From Bacteroides sp. (GTDB lineage Bacteria > Bacteroidota > Bacteroidia > Bacteroidales > Bacteroidaceae), in contig DXOJ01000488.1 in the NCBI GenBank assembly GCA_019412865.1, forward strand, positions 1 to 5,411: DNA of 5,411 nt, given 5' to 3'. Shown one piece after another: positions 1-5,411 of this stretch. The notes below the pieces were generated by a model. That model worked only from the letters and a program-made list of their open reading frames with translations, was not told the origin of the DNA and did no database searches. Position 1 is the stretch's first letter. Every line of letters begins with the position of its first letter. The position numbers and the translations under genes were made by a program.

Positions 1-19
1 TTATTGAATCAATTATTTT

Positions 20-862
20 TTATTTGGATTCTTCCGAACTTTGAAGCATCTGGAACAACTTATCCAACTTCGGAGCCATGATAATCTCTGTACGGCGATT
101 CTTGCTTCTTCCTTCTGCTGTTTCGTTGTCATCGACAGGCATATATTCACCGCGGCCGCTAGGCTGAATCTGCAAAGGATTTACATTGTAATTTTTGATG
201 AGGATACGAACTACGGAAGTGGCACGGATCACACTCAAATCCCAATTATCCTTGAATTGTACAGTATTGATCGGTTTGTTGTCCGTATGTCCTTCGATAA
301 ATACGTCGATGTCCGTCTGTTTGTTCAATACTTCGGCCAGTTTGCCGAGAGCTTCCTCTCCACGTTTATCTAGGCGGGCACTTCCTGACTGGAATAATAA
401 TTTGTCGGACATCGCTACATATACTTTTCCGTCTTTTTCGCGAACGGTCAGCTCGTCAGTACTAAAACCAAGTAATGCATCTTTTACATTACTCAAGAGA
501 TTTTGTACCTTATCATTCTGTGCCTTAATCATGTCCTGCAATTCATTGATCGTGCGTTCTCTTTCGTTCAGCTCATTTTTCTTCTGGCTCAACAGCGCAT
601 TCAGTTTTTCCTGTTCAGTCATGTTGACATTCAACATACTCTGATATTGGCGGATACTGTTCCCCATCTTGGTCGTATCACGCAAGAGGTTTTTGACTTG
701 TGCCGATAGCTGGTTACCAACTTCGCGGGAGTTATTCAACAACCCTTGCAGACTGTCTTTGCTTGCGGTGGCTGCCATCTCTGCAAGCATGAACTTCTTT
801 TTTGTTACACACGAAGTACACAATAGGAGCGTAAGTAAAGTAAATAAAGTAATTTTCTTCAT
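20..862 (-). CDS. OmpA-domain lipoprotein with periplasmic coiled coil
   Basis: This probable outer-membrane lipoprotein binds peptidoglycan and so would tie the outer membrane to the cell wall. The 280-residue product begins with a short lipoprotein signal (MKK, a hydrophobic stretch, then CTSC), which makes Cys18 the likely lipidated residue. A long helical, glutamine/asparagine/leucine-rich region (about 30-125) is probably a coiled-coil spacer. The OmpA-like domain covers about 147-263: LLFQSGSARLDKRGEEAL (155-172), FIEGHTDNKP (188-197), NWDLSVIRATSVV (206-218), and NETAEGRSKNRRTEI (246-260). D194 and R213 align with the Asp and Arg known to hold the diaminopimelate of peptidoglycan in OmpA domains. 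There is no beta-barrel domain, so it resembles Pal/YiaD-like proteins rather than full OmpA; true Pal is usually shorter and lacks such a long coiled coil. It is the last gene of the cluster in the window, 31 bases after rdgB. Confidence 0.93.
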   Translation of the reverse strand: MKKITLFTLLTLLLCTSCVTKKKFMLAEMAATASKDSLQGLLNNSREVGNQLSAQVKNLLRDTTKMGNSIRQYQSMLNVNMTEQEKLNALLSQKKNELNERERTINELQDMIKAQNDKVQNLLSNVKDALLGFSTDELTVREKDGKVYVAMSDKLLFQSGSARLDKRGEEALGKLAEVLNKQTDIDVFIEGHTDNKPINTVQFKDNWDLSVIRATSVVRILIKNYNVNPLQIQPSGRGEYMPVDDNETAEGRSKNRRTEIIMAPKLDKLFQMLQSSEESK

Positions 863-893
863 TGTGTTTTATATTTTAAGTGGGTATGTATAA
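863..893 (-). other. Short spacer between rdgB and the OmpA-domain gene
   Basis: These 31 bases are A/T-rich and carry no TAnnTTTG promoter element on the coding strand, no purine-rich Shine-Dalgarno and no hairpin. The A-rich leader directly before the ATG is typical of translation starts in Bacteroidetes. The spacing is consistent with co-transcription of the two genes. Confidence 0.5.
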
Positions 894-1478
894 TCAGCTT
901 TGCAGAAACTCACAAAGTTTCTGTACAGCCAGTGCACGATGGCTGATTTGGTTCTTGATATCATTTCCCAATTCGGCAAAAGTCCGGTCGTAACCTTCAG
1001 GCATGAATACAGGATCGTAGCCAAATCCGGAATCACCACGTTTTTCTTTGATTATTTCGCCTTTTATCACTCCTTCAAAGAGATACTCCTTTCCGTCCAG
1101 TATCAACGAAATAGCGGTGCGGAATTGTGCTTTACGGTTTTCTTTTCCGTCCAGTTCGTGAAGAAGTTTGAGCATATTTGCCTGGGCGTCGTGTCCTTCA
1201 CCTCCTGCATAGCGGGCGGAATAGACTCCGGGAGCTCCGTTCAAGGCTTCCACTTCCAATCCCGTATCATCGGCAAAACAATCCAGATGATAGTTTTTGT
1301 AGATATAGGAAGATTTTAATAACGCATTTCCTTCCAGTGTTTCAGCAGTTTCGGGAATATCCGCTTGGCAACCGATATCATTGAGACTTAATAATTCTAC
1401 TTGATCTCCCAGGATAGCGGCCACTTCTTCCAGTTTATGAGCATTATTGGTAGCAAATACAAGTTTGTGTTTTATCAT
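894..1478 (-). CDS. rdgB: Non-canonical purine NTP pyrophosphatase (RdgB/HAM1 family)
   Basis: This is a cytoplasmic house-cleaning enzyme that hydrolyses dITP, ITP and XTP to the monophosphate and pyrophosphate, which keeps deaminated purines out of DNA and RNA. The 194-residue length is normal for the family. Family motifs appear in order: the N-terminal nucleotide-binding strand and loop [13 protein letters not shown] (6-18), [20 protein letters not shown] (69-88), which holds the metal-binding and catalytic aspartates D70/D71, SGFGYDPVF (150-158) for base recognition, and ISHRALA (178-184) near the C-terminus. The ATG at 1478 gives the expected start [12 protein letters not shown]. The frame stays open upstream to a GTG at 1508, but those ten residues are lysine/asparagine-rich and lie outside the family domain. 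It sits 47 bases after the YitT gene and 31 bases before the OmpA-domain gene, which suggests one transcript. All visible key residues are present, so it should be active. Confidence 0.96.
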   Translation of the reverse strand: MIKHKLVFATNNAHKLEEVAAILGDQVELLSLNDIGCQADIPETAETLEGNALLKSSYIYKNYHLDCFADDTGLEVEALNGAPGVYSARYAGGEGHDAQANMLKLLHELDGKENRKAQFRTAISLILDGKEYLFEGVIKGEIIKEKRGDSGFGYDPVFMPEGYDRTFAELGNDIKNQISHRALAVQKLCEFLQS

Positions 1479-1525
1479 CTTATTTTTTGTTTTAACAGGG
1501 TTGTTCACTACTTATCAACCGGTTA
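1479..1525 (-). other. Short spacer between YitT gene and rdgB
   Basis: The 47 bases between the YitT stop codon and the rdgB ATG are A/T-rich, with an A-run just before the rdgB start and an 8-bp palindrome AACCGGTT at 1517-1524. I see no match to the Bacteroides TAnnTTTG promoter element on the coding strand and no terminator hairpin, which supports read-through from the YitT gene into rdgB. Confidence 0.5.
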
Positions 1526-2443
1526 TTATTTCACTTTCAGCTTATCGAATCCTTCGCCATACACACCGATAACGGAACTTTGAGAGATAAAAGCATTCGG
1601 ATCAATGCGTTTTACCAAACGGAAAATTTCGAGTGACTGACGTTTCTTGGCAAGTACTACCAACACTTTCACATTGGTTTTACTATACCATCCCGTACCG
1701 TCGAGTACCGTTACTCCCCGGTCGGCGTCTTTAATGATACGGTCGGCTATTTCATCATATTTCTTAGAGAAGATGAAGAATTGAACCGATTGACGGGCAC
1801 TGTTGATAATCCAGTCGAGCACAACACCAATAATAAACAGGGTGACAAAACCGAAAATAACCCGGCGCCAATCATGAAATATAAAGTAACAGGAGCTGAT
1901 AATGAATACATCACAAATCATAATCATTCGTCCAAGCGATACATCTTTGTATTTATTGACGATGGCTGCGATAATATCTGTTCCACCCGTACTTCCATTG
2001 TAGTTGAAAGTGATACCGAGGCCTACACCACACATGGCTGCACCGATAATACAGGCCATGAAATCCTGTCCTGTACCAAGCAATAGCGGCTTGCCGTCCG
2101 GCGTCATATCCGGTGCTTCTACGTAATTGTTCACCACCAACTGGAATAACCAAAGCAGAAAAGTCAGCGTAAAAATAGCATAAGTGGTTTTTATACTAAA
2201 TTTTGGACCTAATACCCGGATTGCGAAGGTCATCAGAACTGCATTAATGATGAAGTATGACCATTGGATTGGGAATCCTGTTGCATAATAGATAATAGCT
2301 CCGATACCGGTAGTTCCTCCGGTAGTTATCTGATAAGGTAACAGGAATGCAGCCCATCCCAAAGAATAGCTTATCAATCCGAGAGTGATATAGATGTAAT
2401 CTTTCACTTCTCTCATTATTTCCGCTTTTGTCAGTTTATGCAT
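1526..2443 (-). CDS. YitT family membrane protein with C-terminal DUF2179 domain
   Basis: This is an integral inner-membrane protein of the YitT family; its substrate or role is not established, and I do not assign one. From the ATG at 2443 it has 305 residues. Hydrophobic segments lie at about 17-36, 46-76 (probably two passes), 86-104, 128-146, 172-190 and 196-213, giving about six membrane spans. Two glycine/threonine-rich motifs recur, QITTGGTTGIG (38-48) and NGSTGGTDIIAA (149-160), which suggests an internally duplicated fold as known for the family. A soluble tail (about 218-300) matches DUF2179, including DRGVTVLDGTGWYS (241-254). The reading frame is open five codons further, to a TTG at 2458. 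I prefer the ATG because the TTG sits inside the intergenic repeat. A second in-frame ATG at 2416 (MREVKDYIY) is also possible. The gene ends 47 bases before rdgB and is probably co-transcribed with it. The family is secure; the exact start is less so. Confidence 0.92.
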   Translation of the reverse strand: MHKLTKAEIMREVKDYIYITLGLISYSLGWAAFLLPYQITTGGTTGIGAIIYYATGFPIQWSYFIINAVLMTFAIRVLGPKFSIKTTYAIFTLTFLLWLFQLVVNNYVEAPDMTPDGKPLLLGTGQDFMACIIGAAMCGVGLGITFNYNGSTGGTDIIAAIVNKYKDVSLGRMIMICDVFIISSCYFIFHDWRRVIFGFVTLFIIGVVLDWIINSARQSVQFFIFSKKYDEIADRIIKDADRGVTVLDGTGWYSKTNVKVLVVLAKKRQSLEIFRLVKRIDPNAFISQSSVIGVYGEGFDKLKVK

Positions 2444-2456
2444 GGATTTTAAGTTC

Positions 2457-2477
2457 AAGTATTAGGTAATAAGTATT
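2457..2477 (+). repeat. Three-unit heptanucleotide array, opposite orientation
   Basis: Read on the plus strand, three contiguous units AAGTATT, AGGTAAT, AAGTATT repeat the same heptamer found at 2513-2554 but on the opposite strand. This block forms the left arm of the intergenic inverted repeat. It covers the first two bases of the unused TTG start codon (2458-2456 on the minus strand), which favours the ATG at 2443 as the real start of the YitT gene. Confidence 0.7.
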
Positions 2478-2533
2478 AACCTGACGGATATATTTGGAAA
2501 ACGACTACGGATAATACTTATTACTTAATACTT
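2457..2533. repeat. 22-bp inverted repeat around a 33-base core
   Basis: The left arm (2457-2478) and right arm (2512-2533) are reverse complements at 21 of 22 positions, the one mismatch being G2465 against T2525. The longest perfect core of the arms is 13 bp (2466-2478 with 2512-2524). In the leuS-to-YitT transcript the arms could fold into a long A/U-rich stem with a 33-base loop, ending 13 bases before the YitT ATG. It lacks the G/C-rich stem and following U-run of a standard intrinsic terminator, so I do not call it one. The loop holds a direct repeat, ACGGATA, at 2484-2490 and 2507-2513. A role in mRNA processing, stability or translation of the YitT gene is possible but unproven. Confidence 0.8.
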
Positions 2534-2554
2534 ATTGTTTTATACTTAATACTT
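2513..2554 (-). repeat. Six-unit heptanucleotide array (consensus AAGTATT)
   Basis: Read on the minus strand from 2554 down to 2513, the sequence divides into six contiguous 7-base units: AAGTATT, AAGTATA, AAACAAT, AAGTATT, AAGTAAT, AAGTATT. Three are perfect, two differ at one base and one differs at three. The array begins on the last base of the leuS stop codon (TAA, 2556-2554) and forms the right arm of the intergenic inverted repeat. Such short A/T-rich tandem arrays can arise by slippage; no function is evident from the sequence. Confidence 0.75.
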
Positions 2555-5388
2555 TAAATTACAATGTTTACAATCTTTTTCGGAACGACAATGATCTTTT
2601 TCGGAGTCTTGCCATCAATCCACTTTTGTGAACGTTCGTCGGCCAATACTGCGGCTTGGATAGTGTCCGAAGCTTCATCTGCTGCAAATTCCATATTGAA
2701 ACGTGCCTTTCCGTTGAAAGAGATGGTATAGTTGATAGTATCTTCTTTCAGATATTCTTCGTTGTATGCAGGCCATTGGGCGTCGCATACGGAAGTTTCG
2801 TGTCCCAATACATCCCACAACTCTTCGCAGACATGTGGAGCGAAAGGAGCGAGAGTGATAACGAGCTGTTCCAGAATCTCTTTTTTGCTGCATTTCAGGT
2901 TGAAGAGTTCGTTTACGCAAATCATGAATGCGCTGATAGATGTATTGTAAGAGAACTGTTCAATATCACCAGTCACCTTCTTGATTAATTTATGAAGGCT
3001 CTTCAATTCTTCTTTTGTTGCAGGTTCGTCTGTCACCAGATATTCGTCCGTACGGCTGTAGAACAACGACCAGAATTTACGGATAAAACGGTGTACACCG
3101 TCGATTCCGTTTGTATCCCACGGTTTAGACTGTTCTACCGGGCCAAGGAACATTTCATACATACGAAGTGTATCCGCACCGTATTTCTCAACAATCATAT
3201 CTGGATTGACTACATTGAACATAGATTTACTCATTTTTTCAACTGCCCATCCGCAAACATATTTTCCGTCTTCGAGGATAAATTCGGCTGTTTTATATTC
3301 AGGACGCCATGCTTTGAATGCTTCCAAATCCAAAATATCATTAGATACGATATTTACGTCTACATGGATAGGAGTAACTTCGTACTGATCTTTCAGGTTC
3401 AGCGAAACGAAAGTATTGGTATCTTTGATACGATATACAAAGTTGCTGCGACCTTGAATCATTCCTTGGTTTACTAACTTTTGGAAGGGTTCTTCCATTA
3501 CAGACACACCCATGTCATACAGGAATTTATTCCAGAAACGAGAATAAATCAAGTGACCTGTTGCATGTTCGGTACCACCTACATATAGGTCTACATTTTT
3601 CCAGTACTGGTCAATTTTCGGATCAACCAATGCCTGATGATTATGCGGGTCCATGTAGCGGAGATAATAAGCCGAAGAACCGGCGAATCCCGGCATGGTG
3701 TTCAGTTCCAGCGGGAAGACGGTTACATGGTCAATCTTCTCATTTTCTACGATACATTTGTTTACTGTATCCCAAGCCCATTTAGTTGCGTGTCCCAATG
3801 GAGGCTCACCTGTTTCGGTAGGCAGGAATTTAGCGACTTCCGGAAGTTCCAGCGGCAGGCTGGCTTCGTCAATTATATAGGGCATTCCGTCTTTGTAGTA
3901 AACAGGGAACGGCTCACCCCAGTAACGTTGGCGAGAGAAAATAGCGTCACGCAGACGGTAGTTCACTTTCACACGACCCAGATTGTGCTCTTTTACATAT
4001 TTCTTGGTTGTTTCTATCGCTTCTTTGATAGTCAGTCCGTTCAGAGAAAGATCACAGTAAGGAGTGACATCAAGACGTGGAGAATTGCAAACAATACCTT
4101 CTTTTGCATCGAAACTTTCTTCGCTAACATCACAACCTTCTACCAACGGACGGATTTCCAATCCGAAATGTTTGGCAAATGCATAGTCGCGGCTATCATG
4201 AGCAGGTACAGCCATAATAGCTCCTGTTCCGTATCCGGCCAGTACGTAATCGCTGATCCATACAGGTACTGCTTCACCTGTGAACGGATTAATAGCATAC
4301 GAACCACTGAACACACCGGTGACACTACGGTCGGCAATACGTTCGCGTTCCGTACGTTTTTTGGTACGATCGAGGTAAGCGTCTACTTCTGCTTTTTGTT
4401 CAGGAGTCGTTAACTGTGCCACCAATTCACTTTCCGGAGCCAATACCATAAAGGTAACACCGAACATGGTATCTGCACGAGTGGTGAAAATAGTGAATTC
4501 AAGGTCACTGTCTTTTACTTTGAATTGCACTTCAGCACCTTCCGAACGTCCGATCCAGTTTCTTTGGGTTTCTTTCAGAGAATCTGTCCATTCGATCGTA
4601 TCCAATCCGTCGAGCAAGCGTTGTGCATACGCAGATACACGCAAACACCATTGGCGCATTTTCTTCTGGATAACAGGAAAACCGCCACGTTCGCTGACTC
4701 CGTCTACTACCTCGTCGTTAGCCAGTACAGTTCCTAATTCGGCACACCAGTTTACCATTGTTTCACCCAGATAAGCGATACGATAGTTCATCAGGATTTC
4801 CTGCTTTTCTTTTTCGCTTTTGGCGTTCCACTCTTCGGCAGTAAAGCTGATATCTTCGCTGCAAGCGGCATTGAGTCCTTCGTTTCCGTAGATGGCGAAG
4901 GCTTTTTCCAGTTCTTCGATAGGACGGGCTTCCTGTTCATCGTTACAATAATAGCTGTTGAACATTTTTTGGAAGGCCCATTGGGTCCAATGATAATATT
5001 CCGGGTCGCAAGTACGGATTTCACGGTTCCAGTCGAAAGAGAAACCTATTTTGTCCAACTGCTCGCGGTAGCGGTCGATATTGTTGACGGTAGTGATAGC
5101 AGGATGCTGTCCGGTCTGGATAGCATATTGTTCTGCCGGCAAACCGTAAGCGTCATATCCCATTGGGTTGAGTACATTGAAGCCCTGCAGTCGTTTGTAA
5201 CGGGCGTAAATATCCGAAGCAATGTATCCCAGCGGATGACCTACGTGTAGACCAGCTCCTGATGGGTAAGGAAACATGTTTAGTACATAAAATTTTTGCT
5301 TCGAATCATCTTCCGTAACTTGGTAGGTTTTCTCTTCTACCCACCTTTTCTGCCACTTCTTTTCAATTTCTCTGAAATTGTACTCCAT
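2554..5388 (-). CDS. leuS: Leucyl-tRNA synthetase (LeuRS, class Ia)
   Basis: This cytoplasmic enzyme activates leucine with ATP and attaches it to tRNA-Leu, and it hydrolyses mischarged tRNA. The 944-residue product carries the class I signature HVGH (residues 48-51, after the FPYPSGAGL segment) and KMSKS (718-722). The CP1 editing domain runs from about residue 290 to 465, with TTRADTMFG (302-310) and [15 protein letters not shown] (387-401), whose D398 matches the conserved editing aspartate. RNWIGRSEG (276-284) and [10 protein letters not shown] (486-495) are further LeuRS landmarks. The C-terminal part is the anticodon-binding helical bundle plus a small terminal domain. At 944 residues it is longer than the E. 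coli enzyme (about 860). The extra length lies at about residues 148-205 and before KMSKS (about 645-712). The ATG start fits the family N-terminus ([16 protein letters not shown]). Its A/T-rich leader has no clear Shine-Dalgarno. It is the first gene of the cluster in the window, and its promoter must lie beyond the right edge. Identification is certain. Confidence 0.98.
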   Translation of the reverse strand: MEYNFREIEKKWQKRWVEEKTYQVTEDDSKQKFYVLNMFPYPSGAGLHVGHPLGYIASDIYARYKRLQGFNVLNPMGYDAYGLPAEQYAIQTGQHPAITTVNNIDRYREQLDKIGFSFDWNREIRTCDPEYYHWTQWAFQKMFNSYYCNDEQEARPIEELEKAFAIYGNEGLNAACSEDISFTAEEWNAKSEKEKQEILMNYRIAYLGETMVNWCAELGTVLANDEVVDGVSERGGFPVIQKKMRQWCLRVSAYAQRLLDGLDTIEWTDSLKETQRNWIGRSEGAEVQFKVKDSDLEFTIFTTRADTMFGVTFMVLAPESELVAQLTTPEQKAEVDAYLDRTKKRTERERIADRSVTGVFSGSYAINPFTGEAVPVWISDYVLAGYGTGAIMAVPAHDSRDYAFAKHFGLEIRPLVEGCDVSEESFDAKEGIVCNSPRLDVTPYCDLSLNGLTIKEAIETTKKYVKEHNLGRVKVNYRLRDAIFSRQRYWGEPFPVYYKDGMPYIIDEASLPLELPEVAKFLPTETGEPPLGHATKWAWDTVNKCIVENEKIDHVTVFPLELNTMPGFAGSSAYYLRYMDPHNHQALVDPKIDQYWKNVDLYVGGTEHATGHLIYSRFWNKFLYDMGVSVMEEPFQKLVNQGMIQGRSNFVYRIKDTNTFVSLNLKDQYEVTPIHVDVNIVSNDILDLEAFKAWRPEYKTAEFILEDGKYVCGWAVEKMSKSMFNVVNPDMIVEKYGADTLRMYEMFLGPVEQSKPWDTNGIDGVHRFIRKFWSLFYSRTDEYLVTDEPATKEELKSLHKLIKKVTGDIEQFSYNTSISAFMICVNELFNLKCSKKEILEQLVITLAPFAPHVCEELWDVLGHETSVCDAQWPAYNEEYLKEDTINYTISFNGKARFNMEFAADEASDTIQAAVLADERSQKWIDGKTPKKIIVVPKKIVNIVI

Positions 5389-5411
5389 AGTGATAAAGTT
5401 TTTATTTATAG

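Noticed and set aside
3..13. 11-base palindrome ATTGAATCAAT after the OmpA-domain gene, a possible terminator
   Set aside because: The stem is only 5 bp, A/T-rich, and without a clear U-run, and the window ends here, so it cannot be supported as a terminator.
195..644. Plus-strand open frame of 149 codons opposite the OmpA-domain gene
   Set aside because: It is serine/leucine-rich, as expected from the complement of a coding region, and lies within a well-supported gene.
2489..2496. TATATTTG, a match to the Bacteroides -7 element TAnnTTTG on the plus strand
   Set aside because: It points right, into the antisense of leuS, with no plus-strand gene downstream, and I see no TTTG -33 partner at suitable distance. 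The core is A/T-rich enough for a chance match.
2457..2533. The inverted repeat as an intrinsic leuS terminator or a MITE
   Set aside because: The stem is almost all A/T and no U-run follows on the coding strand, so it is not a standard terminator. I also see no clear target-site duplication flanking the arms, so a mobile element is not supported.
3637..4413. Plus-strand open frame of 258 codons opposite leuS
   Set aside because: It lies wholly antisense to an intact, highly conserved leuS, its translation has no recognisable domain and low-complexity cysteine/phenylalanine-rich content, and its length follows from the codon usage of leuS.

Overview
The window looks like ordinary chromosomal DNA from a member of the Bacteroidales, most likely Bacteroides or a close relative. 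I infer this from the proteins: a long LeuRS of 944 residues with lineage-type insertions, a YitT/DUF2179 membrane protein, an RdgB that resembles Bacteroides versions as I remember them, and an OmpA-domain lipoprotein. The gene starts also have A/T-rich leaders without a clear Shine-Dalgarno sequence, which is usual in this phylum. The species cannot be fixed from the sequence alone.

All four genes lie on the minus strand and are read from right to left: leuS (leucyl-tRNA synthetase, 5388 to 2554), a YitT-family membrane protein (2443 to 1526), rdgB (non-canonical purine NTP pyrophosphatase, 1478 to 894) and an OmpA-domain lipoprotein (862 to 20). The last three are separated by only 47 and 31 bases with no convincing promoter or terminator between them, so they probably share a transcript. 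The only sizeable gap is the 110 bases between leuS and the YitT gene. The window ends 23 bases upstream of leuS and 19 bases downstream of the OmpA gene, so the promoter of the cluster and its terminator lie mostly outside.

The genes do not form an obvious pathway: one charges tRNA, one is an uncharacterised membrane protein, one cleans the nucleotide pool and one probably anchors the outer membrane to peptidoglycan. They look like a housekeeping cluster. I see no mobile-element gene, CRISPR array, RNA gene or defence system.

The most distinctive non-coding feature is in the leuS-YitT gap. Immediately at the leuS stop codon begins an array of six 7-base units (consensus AAGTATT on the minus strand). 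A 33-base core follows, and then three units of the same heptamer in the opposite orientation. The two facing blocks form an inverted repeat of 22 bp with one mismatch, so the transcript could fold into a long A/U-rich hairpin just upstream of the YitT start codon. This is the item most worth a second look, though similar A/T-rich intergenic repeats may be common in the genus.
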